From: Helicobacteraceae bacterium
GTDB lineage: Bacteria > Campylobacterota > Campylobacteria > Campylobacterales > Sulfurimonadaceae
NCBI GenBank assembly: GCA_027084065.1
Contig: JALWLR010000129.1
Location: 1-18,006 of the forward strand
Direction: 5' to 3'
Length of the DNA stretch: 18,006 nt
Under the pieces are notes generated by a model that saw nothing but the letters and a program-made list of their open reading frames with translations, ran no database searches and was not told the origin of the DNA. Below are positions 6,808-14,975 of the stretch, piece by piece (the stretch's first letter is position 1; the number at the start of each line of letters is the position of its first letter). The translations under genes and the position numbers were made by a program.

Positions 6808-8511
6808 ATGAAAAATGAGATTGATACGGTTGACTTATCTCAACTTTCCAAAAACACGCAAGACATTACCGTTTTATATGTAGAAGATGAAAAAAATGTC
6901 CGTGAGCAGACACTCAGGATGCTTGGTATACTCTTTCAGAATATAGAGACGGCAAATGACGGTTTGGAAGCCTGGGAAAAGTACCAAGAAGGGCGTTATG
7001 ACATCGTTTTTACCGACATTAGCATGCCGAGAATGGATGGTTTGACTCTTATTCAAAAAATAAAAGAGCAAGAGTCGTCACAAAAAATCGTTATTTTTTC
7101 AGCTTACAATACGGCTGAGTATCTCCTTGAAGCTATAGAGCTTGGTGTGGATGGGTTCATTATGAAACCCATTGAAATGGATAAAATGATACTTACCATA
7201 AAAAAAGTGACCGACTCCATTTTTGCACAAAAACTGCTACAAAACTATCATGAAGAGTTACGCGCCGAGGTAGAAGCAAAAACAAAAACGATTCAACAGC
7301 AGATAGTTACCGACAAACTTACCGGGTTGCCAAACCGTTTTGCGCTCAATCTTGTTTTAGATGAGCTAAAAGAAGAGCGTGCTTTCATTCTTGTCAATAT
7401 CGACAATTTCGACAGTATCAACACCATTTATGGTTACGATAACGGCAACAAGATCATTCGTGCCATTGCACAACTGCTTCAAGAGCATCTACTTGAAGGA
7501 TGTGAGTTGTACTACCTAGGTAGTGATGAGTTTGGTTTGCTTTGCGAAGAGACAGACAAAAACAAAATAACCGCTTACGCAGAAAAACTGCAACGCTGCA
7601 TTTTGAACTTTCCTCTCTCTTTGGAGAACAATCGCGTAAAACTTACCGCTACTATAGCCATAACCATAGGCAATAAAGAGCTGCTCAAACGTGCACATAT
7701 AGCGCTAAAAGAGGCTAAAAACAATGGTAAAAACCGCATAAAATTTTATACTGAAGCACTTGCTATAGAGCGTTTGCAGCATCAAATTCAGCGTTACAGT
7801 CCAATCATTCGCGAAGCGCTTGAAAATGACAAAATAGTTCCCTTTTTTCAGCCCATCATCGATAACTATACACACAAGGTTGCAAAGTATGAGTGTTTGG
7901 CACGTATCATTGACGGTGATCAGATCTACTCTCCCTTTTACTTTATAGATGTCGCACAGATGATCGGTGCCGTGCAGGAGATAACAAAAGTGATGATAGA
8001 CAAATCCTTTGCCGCTTTTGCAGATAATGACTATGAATTTTCCATCAACATTACCGAAAATGATTTGCATGATGAGTATTTGGTGGAGTATTTTCGGCAA
8101 AAGCTAAAAGAGTATGGTATGAGCCCTTCACGTGTTGTTTTGGAGGTGCTTGAGGGTGTCAGTGCAACAGGCGTCTCCAACTCCATTCATCAGCTTGTCA
8201 AGCTCAAAGAGTGTGGCTTCAAAATAGCCATAGACGACTTTGGAACGCAAAACTCCAACTTTGAGCGTGTCAACAGCATGAATGTCGATTTCATTAAAAT
8301 TGACGGGAGTTTTGTAAAAAAAATAGCGACCGATGAAAAAAGCTACTCTATTGTCAAAACCATCAGTAACTTTGCCAAAAGCATCGGTGCACAAACCGTT
8401 GCCGAGTATGTAGACAACGAAGAGGTACAAAAGCGCGTTGAAGAGCTGGGCATAGAGTTTTCGCAAGGGTATTACTTCGCGCCGCCAAGTCGGGAGTTGG
8501 TAGCGGTATGA
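6808..8511 (+). CDS. Response regulator with REC, GGDEF and EAL domains (c-di-GMP turnover)
   Basis: A 567-residue cytoplasmic regulator. REC domain (about 20-135): acidic pocket E26-D27-E28, phosphoacceptor D70 in VFTDISMPRMDG, S98 and K120, all present. A helical linker (about 140-165) leads to a GGDEF domain (about 165-315) with DKLTGLPNR and NIDNFDSIN; the signature is GSDEF (238-242), a one-residue change that may lower or abolish cyclase activity. The EAL domain (about 335-560) has ECLAR (E362), N414, E446, D476-D477 in IDDFG, K497 in FIKIDG and E533, so c-di-GMP phosphodiesterase activity is likely. AAGGA lies 6 nt before the ATG. The gene overlaps the next by 4 nt, and the histidine kinase three genes on is its likely phosphodonor. 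The predicted output is phosphorylation-controlled breakdown of c-di-GMP; a balance of synthesis and breakdown is possible. Confidence 0.92.
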   Translation: MKNEIDTVDLSQLSKNTQDITVLYVEDEKNVREQTLRMLGILFQNIETANDGLEAWEKYQEGRYDIVFTDISMPRMDGLTLIQKIKEQESSQKIVIFSAYNTAEYLLEAIELGVDGFIMKPIEMDKMILTIKKVTDSIFAQKLLQNYHEELRAEVEAKTKTIQQQIVTDKLTGLPNRFALNLVLDELKEERAFILVNIDNFDSINTIYGYDNGNKIIRAIAQLLQEHLLEGCELYYLGSDEFGLLCEETDKNKITAYAEKLQRCILNFPLSLENNRVKLTATIAITIGNKELLKRAHIALKEAKNNGKNRIKFYTEALAIERLQHQIQRYSPIIREALENDKIVPFFQPIIDNYTHKVAKYECLARIIDGDQIYSPFYFIDVAQMIGAVQEITKVMIDKSFAAFADNDYEFSINITENDLHDEYLVEYFRQKLKEYGMSPSRVVLEVLEGVSATGVSNSIHQLVKLKECGFKIAIDDFGTQNSNFERVNSMNVDFIKIDGSFVKKIATDEKSYSIVKTISNFAKSIGAQTVAEYVDNEEVQKRVEELGIEFSQGYYFAPPSRELVAV

Positions 8512-10430
8512 TGCGAACTCTTTTAAAATGGATGCTTTTTTGCATGTTGGTTGGAATGAGTGTACATGCAGAAGAGGAAAATATAGACACTCTTTTGCAG
8601 ATGGTGGAAAAAAGGAGTGATCTTTCCGAAAAGACGAAGCTGGCAAATGGTGGTATCTCTTTTGTCTGGACGCGGGATGATTTGGAGCGGATGCAAATAA
8701 CCAATCTAAAGCAGATTTTAAAAACTGCCTACCCCTTTGGTTATAACGAAAATCGTTTCGCTTTAGTAGATCCTTTGACCTACCAGTCTACGCAGCCCTT
8801 TTTAAGCTCTGTTATTCGTGTTTACATCGATAATCAGGAGATTACAACCGGATTGTATGGTAGTGGTGTATTTTTGATGGGCGATGCCAACATCGACTGG
8901 GTAGACCATGTCGAAATCTATACGCAAAATCCGACATACGAATACTCAACAGAACCTACCATTACACTCATTAAGCTCTATTCAAGAAGTGTCAAAAAAG
9001 ATGAAGGCAGTATGCTCAAGCTTGAAGGCGGTAGTTACGGACAAAAAAGGGTAGATGGCTTTCAAGCCGGCTATATTGGGGATTGGTCCTACTTCGCTTT
9101 TGGACTTTTAGACGATGCAAAACGAAAAAAATATAAAAGTTTCAACACGACACTCTCAAGAGACAGAGAGGTGCAAAATGTTGTAGCGACACTTCACAAA
9201 GAGCAAACAAATATCTTGCTTTATGCATTTCATCAGCATCGTGACGGTTTTATGGGAATGAGTATAGATGCCACACCGACAAAGTCTGAGTTAGATGCAA
9301 AATATATCCACTTAGGAATTGACTCTAAAGTGAAAAACTTTTCTTATGTGGTTACTGGAAGCTATACAAAGACGAAAGCTGATTTGGAAGATGATGTTAC
9401 ACCAATTCCTTCAGCACCGTTTTACGGTATGTTTCCCATTGCCTCTACTATTTCGTACACACACTCATATACTATAACGGCAGAAGCGAAGTACAAGCAA
9501 ACCTATGCAAAGCACTCTTTGCTTGGTGGTTTGAAGTATCGCTTCAAAAAAGGGGTTTGGGATAAATCGTTTATAAACGGTATCGATACAGCACAAAACG
9601 ATGATGAAAAAGTGCAAAAAATCGGGGCTGTCTATTTTGAAGATCAGTATGCGCTGAAAGAAAACTCCATTGTAACACTTGGATGTCAGTTCGAAGATAT
9701 TGAAACAGAGCATTCATGGCAAAAAGATGACTTTTTTATGTATAGACTGGGGCATACTTACTTGTCTAACGGTTGGACTTTTAAGACATTCTATTCACAT
9801 GTTTTTGTCCCAATGGAGCCTTATTTGGTCGGTTCTTACACCTACTTGGCGCATCCAAATGATTACTACAATCCTACACAGTATGACACAATTGCAGAAA
9901 ATATCATTTATGAAAATGGTTCGCATAAATATGAGGCGATTTTTGACTATACTGAGACAAAAAACTATCTGTTGCCATTGAGTATGGGAAGGCTAGTTAA
10001 TTATGACAAGACGATGAAAATGAGTGGTGTCGATCTGCGTTGGACCTATATGTATGGAAAATTTGACAAGCTGTTTTTGCGTGGAAGCTACCGGCTTGTG
10101 CAAAATACTCCAGAGGAGTATTTTCAAAACCTACAAGAGTATACGGGAGTTGTACGTACTGTCAATACGGTAAAAAATATCGACTTTTTCAACGAGCTTG
10201 TGTATGAATGGAACAATGCCGGAAAGGAGAATCACTTCAACTTCAGTTGCGGTGCTCAATATACATACAAAAAAAGCCTCACTTTCGCTCTTAAGGCACT
10301 CAATATCTTTGATGATGCTAGAACAAGCAGCTATGTTCGTATGAATCCAAACACGTTCCAGCCCGAAGAGCCTTTGTACATCTCTCCGATAGATCGTGAA
10401 ATTATCGCCAGCATCAAGTGGGTCTTTTAA
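8508..10430 (+). CDS. TonB-dependent-receptor-like outer-membrane protein with plug domain
   Basis: A 640-residue protein. A signal peptide (positive n-region, hydrophobic 8-19, cleavage about SVHA/EEEN at 21) is followed by a plug-like domain (about 45-165): ISFVWTRDDLERM resembles the usual plug opening and VIRVYIDNQEITTGLYGSG the usual 'V-x-I-D-G' region. The rest (about 170-640) alternates aromatic and polar residues like a beta barrel and ends in ...IKWVF, with the terminal Phe used for BAM-mediated assembly. A convincing TonB box between the signal peptide and the plug is not visible, and at 640 residues it is short to average for a TonB receptor. Its start ATG overlaps the previous stop (ATGA). 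Its place between a c-di-GMP regulator and a YfiR-like gene suggests sensing or an envelope function rather than simple nutrient import; a transport role cannot be excluded. Confidence 0.72.
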   Translation: MMRTLLKWMLFCMLVGMSVHAEEENIDTLLQMVEKRSDLSEKTKLANGGISFVWTRDDLERMQITNLKQILKTAYPFGYNENRFALVDPLTYQSTQPFLSSVIRVYIDNQEITTGLYGSGVFLMGDANIDWVDHVEIYTQNPTYEYSTEPTITLIKLYSRSVKKDEGSMLKLEGGSYGQKRVDGFQAGYIGDWSYFAFGLLDDAKRKKYKSFNTTLSRDREVQNVVATLHKEQTNILLYAFHQHRDGFMGMSIDATPTKSELDAKYIHLGIDSKVKNFSYVVTGSYTKTKADLEDDVTPIPSAPFYGMFPIASTISYTHSYTITAEAKYKQTYAKHSLLGGLKYRFKKGVWDKSFINGIDTAQNDDEKVQKIGAVYFEDQYALKENSIVTLGCQFEDIETEHSWQKDDFFMYRLGHTYLSNGWTFKTFYSHVFVPMEPYLVGSYTYLAHPNDYYNPTQYDTIAENIIYENGSHKYEAIFDYTETKNYLLPLSMGRLVNYDKTMKMSGVDLRWTYMYGKFDKLFLRGSYRLVQNTPEEYFQNLQEYTGVVRTVNTVKNIDFFNELVYEWNNAGKENHFNFSCGAQYTYKKSLTFALKALNIFDDARTSSYVRMNPNTFQPEEPLYISPIDREIIASIKWVF

Positions 10431-10843
10431 TGAGAGTGCTAACTTTTCTTTTGTTGTTTGTTTCGCTTGTTTTACATGCAGACATCTACACACAGAAACT
10501 GTATGAGAGGGTGCTTGGGTCTATATTTACTCATAGACCTATTGTCGCTTATGTCGTTGGAGATGCCAGAAAGGATCTTGAGCAAAGCCATCTCTTTAGA
10601 GTCGTTTCTGCATGTAGCGATGATGTGAATGTAGTCATTGTCGATGCCTATACATCCATTCCCAAAGAGTGTAGCTACAAACCCGTTTTTGCAATTACAC
10701 ATAAGGCTTATCAAAAAACACCGCAGGCATTTGGTGCTTTTTACTGGTTCAAAGGGCGACCACAGCTTCATTTTAGAAGTGCTAAAATGGCAGAGCTTGG
10801 ACTTTCCCTTTCAAATGAGTTACAAAGGTATGCAGATGAGTAG
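10430..10843 (+). CDS. Short YfiR-like periplasmic protein
   Basis: A 137-residue exported protein. The ATG at 10430 overlaps the previous TAA by one base and opens a clean signal peptide (MRVLTFLLLFVSLVLHA/D). The mature part resembles YfiR/DUF4154 proteins: PIVAYVVGDARKDLE (about 37-51) matches the early strand-turn region, and GAFYWFKGRPQLHFRSAKMAELGLSLSNELQRYA fits the family's ending, in which a Phe-rich strand is followed by 'A...GL.LS..L'. It is shorter than Pseudomonas YfiR (190 residues) and lacks the 'ARFIEWP'-type helix near the N-terminus. Two cysteines, C62 and C81, could form a disulfide, the bond type that stabilises YfiR. YfiR represses the diguanylate cyclase YfiN from the periplasm; here the likely partner is the sensor kinase encoded next, which overlaps this gene by 8 nt. 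The assignment is by pattern, moderately sure. Confidence 0.6.
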   Translation: MRVLTFLLLFVSLVLHADIYTQKLYERVLGSIFTHRPIVAYVVGDARKDLEQSHLFRVVSACSDDVNVVIVDAYTSIPKECSYKPVFAITHKAYQKTPQAFGAFYWFKGRPQLHFRSAKMAELGLSLSNELQRYADE

Positions 10844-12293
10844 ACGTTTTTCCTTTTTTAAGAGTATCTATTTGGTCTATCTTTTGGCGTCGATGATCTT
10901 TTTTCTTTCATTTTACATCTATAAGACCTTCGATGAAACGAGTGAAGAGATCTCTTCGCTTACTCTTCGCTCCAACATCGAGTATATAGACAATGTCACA
11001 AGCAATATAGCACAGCACTTGATATATGCCGCCAATGGAGCCTCTTTGGAGGAAGCACTTGCTAAAGATACCCGCTTAAGAGAGCATTTGGAGCATATTC
11101 TTGAGGTCCTTGTAACGAAGCGTTATCGTTACATTTATGTAGTAGATAAAGATGCCAAAGGAAGGTTTCGTCTACTGCTTGATGGCGCGAAAGTGGAAAA
11201 AGGTACCTTTTTGGAGATGTTTCAGCCTGTTAATGCAAAGCGGTGGTTGCAAGTGTATGAGAAGAAAAAGCCAACATTTTTTCACCACAAAGAGGTCAAA
11301 GGCATTTGGATGACCTATCTTAAACCGGTTCTTTTAAACGGTAGAGTCATTGCCGTTATCGCTATAGACTTCTCTTTGAAAGAGCAGCAAACTTTACAGC
11401 AAATACTGCAAGATCTTGCCAAGGTACTTGGGGTGTTCATTACCGCTTTACTGTTTGTTTTGTTGATGCTGATTGTCTTTGCCTACATTGATCGCAAGCG
11501 TGTCGATATGCTGACGCGACAAGCAGAAGAGATCAAAAATTTCAATATCACTCTTAGACAAAAGGTAAAAGAAGAGGTTGCTAAAAACCGTGAAAAAGAT
11601 AAAAAGATTCTAGAACAGTCCAGACTGGCGCAAATGGGAGAGATGATAGGCATGATAGCGCATCAGTGGCGTCAACCCATCAGTGCTATTAGTGCAACCG
11701 CCATTACGATCATGATGAAAGCGAAGATGGATATGCTCTCTCCAAAAGAGGCGGCCGAGTATGCAGAAAAAATTTCAGAACTCACACAAGAGCTTAGTAA
11801 AACCATCGATGATTTTCGGGATTTTTTCAAACCGACAAAAGAGAGAAAAAGCATGACATACAAGAGTTTAGTCAAACAAACTCTTAATATTGTCGAGGTC
11901 TCTTTACATAACAAAAATATAGACATTATTGTTGAGATAGAGAGTGACGTCGAATTTTGTACCTATACCAATGAACTCAAGCAAGTGCTGCTTAACCTTA
12001 TAAAAAATGCCGAAGATATACTCATAGAGAAAAAGGTAGAAAATCCATACATCAAAATCAGTGCAAAAGGTAACCGCCTTTGCGTTCGTGACAACGGTGG
12101 CGGTATTCCAAAAGAGATAGAGAAAAAGATTTTCGATCCCTACTTTTCGACAAAATCCAAAAACGGAACGGGGCTTGGTCTGTATATGAGTAAAATCATT
12201 GTCGAAGAGCACTGCGGCGGCAAGCTTTTGGTAAGTAATGATGAAAAAGGTGCAGTGTTTGTCATAGAGTTGCCACCTTCAGAGTGCGAATAA
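10836..12293 (+). CDS. Membrane sensor histidine kinase with Cache-like periplasmic domain
   Basis: A 485-residue kinase. The ATG at 10836 is chosen because AAAGG (10824-10828) lies 7 nt upstream and the first membrane helix follows at once; an ATG at 10830 is too close to that site. Order of parts: helix 1 (about 10-29), periplasmic sensor (30-195), helix 2 (about 198-218), a charged coiled coil (about 225-265), then a dimerisation/phosphoacceptor H-box GEMIGMIAHQWRQPISAISA with H276, an N-box with N391 (NLIKNAED), a G1 box D419-NGGG, an F box (IFDPYFSTK) and a G2 box GTGLGL (444-449). All catalytic boxes are intact. The sensor ends NGRVIAVIAIDFS, the closing strand pattern of Cache-type ligand domains. 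The HQWRQP H-box is the type common in Campylobacterota. It overlaps the YfiR-like gene by 8 nt, and its likely target is the REC-GGDEF-EAL protein of this operon. Confidence 0.9.
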   Translation: MSRRFSFFKSIYLVYLLASMIFFLSFYIYKTFDETSEEISSLTLRSNIEYIDNVTSNIAQHLIYAANGASLEEALAKDTRLREHLEHILEVLVTKRYRYIYVVDKDAKGRFRLLLDGAKVEKGTFLEMFQPVNAKRWLQVYEKKKPTFFHHKEVKGIWMTYLKPVLLNGRVIAVIAIDFSLKEQQTLQQILQDLAKVLGVFITALLFVLLMLIVFAYIDRKRVDMLTRQAEEIKNFNITLRQKVKEEVAKNREKDKKILEQSRLAQMGEMIGMIAHQWRQPISAISATAITIMMKAKMDMLSPKEAAEYAEKISELTQELSKTIDDFRDFFKPTKERKSMTYKSLVKQTLNIVEVSLHNKNIDIIVEIESDVEFCTYTNELKQVLLNLIKNAEDILIEKKVENPYIKISAKGNRLCVRDNGGGIPKEIEKKIFDPYFSTKSKNGTGLGLYMSKIIVEEHCGGKLLVSNDEKGAVFVIELPPSECE

Positions 12294-12316
12294 TGTAGCT
12301 TTAAGTGCATGTAAGG

Positions 12317-12322
12317 TATAAT
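12317..12322 (+). promoter_or_regulatory. -10 element of the rpsU promoter
   Basis: TATAAT, 37 nt before the rpsU start. No good -35 is present at 16-18 nt; the spacing and AT-rich context match many promoters of this phylum. It would give rpsU its own transcription, separate from the kinase operon 24 nt upstream. Confidence 0.6.
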
Positions 12323-12348
12323 TGCAGTTCAAAAATTTTAAAGAAAGT

Positions 12349-12355
12349 GGGTGAT
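12349..12355 (+). promoter_or_regulatory. Unusual ribosome binding site of rpsU
   Basis: No AGGAG precedes rpsU. GGGTGAT (12349-12355), 4 nt before the ATG, can pair with the other half of the 16S anti-SD region (consensus complement AAGGAGGTGAT), which shifts the pairing towards the start codon. Confidence 0.45.
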
Positions 12356-12359
12356 GTGA

Positions 12360-12572
12360 ATGCCTGGCGTTATCGTAAGACCTGACGACAGTTTTGAAGC
12401 TGCTTACAGACGTTTCAAAAAGCAAGTGGATCGTAACTTGATCGTAACAGAAGCAAGAGCGAGACGATTCCACGAGACTGAAACGGAAAAACGTAAGAAG
12501 TTCAAAATTGCGGCTCGTAAGAAAATGCTTAAACGTCTCTATATGATGAGACGTTACGAATCACGACTCTAA
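12360..12572 (+). CDS. rpsU: 30S ribosomal protein bS21
   Basis: A 70-residue highly basic protein that begins MPGVIVRPDDSFEAAYRRFKK, the hallmark of bS21, followed by VDRNLIVTEARARRFHE and a Lys/Arg-rich C-terminal helix. The protein joins the small subunit late, near the 16S 3' end, where it helps base pairing at initiation. The length is the family norm. It is a single-gene unit with its own -10 upstream and a strong terminator 1 nt downstream of the stop. It is unrelated in function to the signalling operon before it. Confidence 0.97.
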   Translation: MPGVIVRPDDSFEAAYRRFKKQVDRNLIVTEARARRFHETETEKRKKFKIAARKKMLKRLYMMRRYESRL

Positions 12573-12608
12573 TTTATAAGCCTTCGGGCTTATAAATCTT
12601 TTTTTTCT
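12573..12608 (+). terminator. Strong intrinsic terminator of rpsU
   Basis: A perfect 10-bp stem, TTTATAAGCC (12573-12582) with GGCTTATAAA (12587-12596), is capped by the stable TTCG tetraloop and followed by a T-rich run (12597-12607). It starts right after the rpsU stop. In the opposite direction there is no T tract of note, so its value for the convergent minus-strand operon is uncertain. Confidence 0.93.
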
Positions 12609-12661
12609 CATAAATTTTTCTTCTTAAAATATCTTTCTCAATTTACTTGTTTATTATCGAA

Positions 12662-13888
12662 CTAAAAACGGATTCCCGCCCCTACTAAAAACTGGTAGTC
12701 GTTGTTTTTTGGAGTGTAGCCGCTGCTTTCTTGAACATGCTTGACATAGTCCCAGATAAAAGCGGTATCGATGAAGATTTTGTCTTTGATGATGTCGTTT
12801 TCGAGTTTGGTAATGAAGTGGTGCTTGAATGAACCGGAGCGCTTGTCACTGAGAGTTGCTTTGTAGTCGAGTTTGAGTTTGTTTTTACGGTTGAGTTTTT
12901 GTTCGAATTTGGATGTCGCCTCTACTGAAAAAGAGCCGCTATAGGGAGATTCGCCCAGTAGAACCTCATAAAAGTGCGTACGCAAATAGGCTGGACCGAG
13001 CGTAACGTACCACTCTCTTTTGGAAGTGTAGACAAAGGTATACCCAAGTGCGCTACCAAAAGTTAGCTGTGCCTTTATGTTTTGAAAAAGATTTTGGTAA
13101 TACTCTGCAAAAACAGGGGTAATGAAGAATGCTTTGCTAAGGAAGTAGTCGTATTTTGTATTGATACGATTGTCTTCAGATATTTTGATGCCCTCTGCTT
13201 TGGAGTATCGACCGAGGTAATCGAGTGTGAATCGATCACTTGTCGTTCTGCGCTTGAGTGAAATTTTCAGTGAAGCGCTGCTTTGGTCGCTGTTGCCCTT
13301 TCTTAAATCAAAATCGAGTGCCAAATCTCCAGACCAAAAGTACCACTCCTCCTCTTTTGCCATAGCGATGGATATGATGAGCTTTTTATCGAACGTATAG
13401 CTGTTTTGACCGTTTGTGATGGTAATTTTTCCGTTTTTATAGTTGATGATACCTACAAAAATTGCTGCATTGTCGATGTTGATGCGCATCATGTCGTAAC
13501 TTTTTATACGCGTAATGTCTTTAAGCGGAATTGTGATGATGCCAAACTCTTTGGACTCGAACTCCAAATCATCATCGTACATATAGCGAATATGTCCAAC
13601 AAGCCAGTCGCCGTAAACGGTCTCAATCCAGTCATAGCCATTTTGTGGTGTAGGGGAGAGCTCTTCCCATTTTGTCGGTACTATATCGTGAAAACGAACC
13701 GTGCCGTTTTCATCTATGGAGTGTACGACATCTTTGAGTGTGACGTTGGAGGAGGGAGTATCCGCCTCTTTTGCCTTTTGGCGAATCTCCTCTGTTGAGC
13801 TACCGGATGTATCGGGAATGACAACGGGCTCTTTTGCACTAAGCAAGATGCAAAAAAGCAACAAAAGAGCTGTTTTACGCAGTGCCAT
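12662..13888 (-). CDS. DUF481-family outer-membrane beta-barrel protein
   Basis: A 408-residue exported protein. The start taken is the ATG at 13888, which gives a clean signal peptide (MALRKTALLLLFCILLSA/KEP); in-frame ATG 13897 and TTG 13909 would add 3 and 7 residues, and no strong ribosome binding site favours any of them. After a low-complexity linker (about 22-75) comes a small beta domain with VYGDWLVGHIRYMYDDDLEF and IPLKDITRIKSYD, typical of the N-terminal part of DUF481 proteins. From about 180 onward the sequence has the alternating aromatic strands of a barrel and ends GAGIRF with the usual terminal Phe. It lies in the outer membrane and its function is unknown. It is the last gene of the minus-strand operon and overlaps the dGTPase-like gene by 14 nt. 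Confidence 0.8.
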   Translation of the reverse strand: MALRKTALLLLFCILLSAKEPVVIPDTSGSSTEEIRQKAKEADTPSSNVTLKDVVHSIDENGTVRFHDIVPTKWEELSPTPQNGYDWIETVYGDWLVGHIRYMYDDDLEFESKEFGIITIPLKDITRIKSYDMMRINIDNAAIFVGIINYKNGKITITNGQNSYTFDKKLIISIAMAKEEEWYFWSGDLALDFDLRKGNSDQSSASLKISLKRRTTSDRFTLDYLGRYSKAEGIKISEDNRINTKYDYFLSKAFFITPVFAEYYQNLFQNIKAQLTFGSALGYTFVYTSKREWYVTLGPAYLRTHFYEVLLGESPYSGSFSVEATSKFEQKLNRKNKLKLDYKATLSDKRSGSFKHHFITKLENDIIKDKIFIDTAFIWDYVKHVQESSGYTPKNNDYQFLVGAGIRF

Positions 13889-14975
13889 AAAGCTCATTGT
13901 ACAAATCAAACGCGTATCGGTCGCTCATAGAGGCTATAAAGTCTGCAACAACACGATGTTTTGGACGTCTTTCTAGCTGCTTGTAGTAAAAAGTGGAGAG
14001 GAGTTTCGGCTCTTGCATCAAAGCGTCGTAAAGACCTTTGATCGCTTGTGCTCCGGAGAACATTTTTCGTACTATTTTATGGTGCATGTAGAGTTTTTGA
14101 AAAAGAATCTTTTTGAGTATTTTTATCTCTTTTTCTAGCTCTTTTTCAAAGCCGATTATCATAGGACTCTCTGCTGGGAGTGTCGCACATAAAATGCCGT
14201 CATGATTTGGAATGCGCTCTTTGGAGTAGTCCAGCAGAGCATAGACAAGGTAGTTGATAAGATGTGAACTAAAACGGTAGCGAAACATCTCTTTTTCCTC
14301 TTTTTCTATGCCCTCTTTATGCACCTCTTCCAAAATTCGTCTTGCAAGGCTGCTTTCTTGAAGGTCCTCAAAGAGGATAAGCCCGGAGTTTACCCCGTCA
14401 TCTATATCGTGACTGATGTAGGCTATCTCATCGGCGCGGTCGACTATCATCGCTTCGATGCTTGGATGTTTGCAAAGTAGAAACGTTTCCTCTATCCATT
14501 TTGGAAGAAAGCTTTTTTTATAGGGGTAGGAGTGTTTGAGCAGACCTTCTAGTGTTGCGAAAGTCAGATTGAGACCGTCAAAGTTTTTATAGCGCTTTTC
14601 CAGTAGTGAAACGACGCGAAAACTTTGAAAGTTGTGTTCAAATCCGTTTGCATAGCCATCTTTTTTCAAGCACTCGTCAAGTTTGTCTCCGCCGATATGC
14701 CCAAAGGGGGTATGCCCAAGGTCATGAGCGAGCGCTATGGCTTCAGCAAGACTTTCGTTGAGATTGAGTGAGCTTGCGATGCTTCGCGCTATTTGAGCGA
14801 CTTCGATGGAGTGTGTCAGACGTGTTCGGAAAAAATCCCCCTCATGGTTGAGAAAAACCTGAGTTTTATACTCCAACTTACGAAAGCTTCCACTATGAAT
14901 GATGCGGTCGCGATCCCTTGCAAAAGGGTCTCGAAAGTCGTCCGTATGCGGGTGGAATCGGTGTGAGCACTCCAT
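13875..14975 (-). CDS. dgt: dGTPase-like HD-domain triphosphohydrolase
   Basis: A 366-residue cytoplasmic HD-superfamily enzyme. The N-terminus, FRDPFARDRDRIIHSGSFRKLEYKTQVF, is the signature opening of deoxyguanosinetriphosphate triphosphohydrolase-like proteins. The metal-binding residues are in place: H55 in RLTHSIEVAQIAR, H84-D85 with H88 in AHDLGHTPFGH, and a later Asp in VDRADEIAYISHDIDDG. Such enzymes cleave dNTPs to the deoxynucleoside and triphosphate. The short form (about 370 rather than 505 residues in E. coli) is the common non-enterobacterial type, which may act on several dNTPs. Its ATG shares one base with the stop of the PhnA-like gene (TAATG). Two genes upstream is thyX, so one operon carries both synthesis and breakdown of deoxynucleotides. 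Confidence 0.92.
   Translation of the reverse strand: MECSHRFHPHTDDFRDPFARDRDRIIHSGSFRKLEYKTQVFLNHEGDFFRTRLTHSIEVAQIARSIASSLNLNESLAEAIALAHDLGHTPFGHIGGDKLDECLKKDGYANGFEHNFQSFRVVSLLEKRYKNFDGLNLTFATLEGLLKHSYPYKKSFLPKWIEETFLLCKHPSIEAMIVDRADEIAYISHDIDDGVNSGLILFEDLQESSLARRILEEVHKEGIEKEEKEMFRYRFSSHLINYLVYALLDYSKERIPNHDGILCATLPAESPMIIGFEKELEKEIKILKKILFQKLYMHHKIVRKMFSGAQAIKGLYDALMQEPKLLSTFYYKQLERRPKHRVVADFIASMSDRYAFDLYNELYGTA

Noticed and set aside
10638..10835. Longer N-terminus for the histidine kinase
   Set aside because: It would overlap the YfiR-like gene by about 200 nt and put a non-membrane extension before the first helix; the ATG at 10836 has a proper ribosome binding site.
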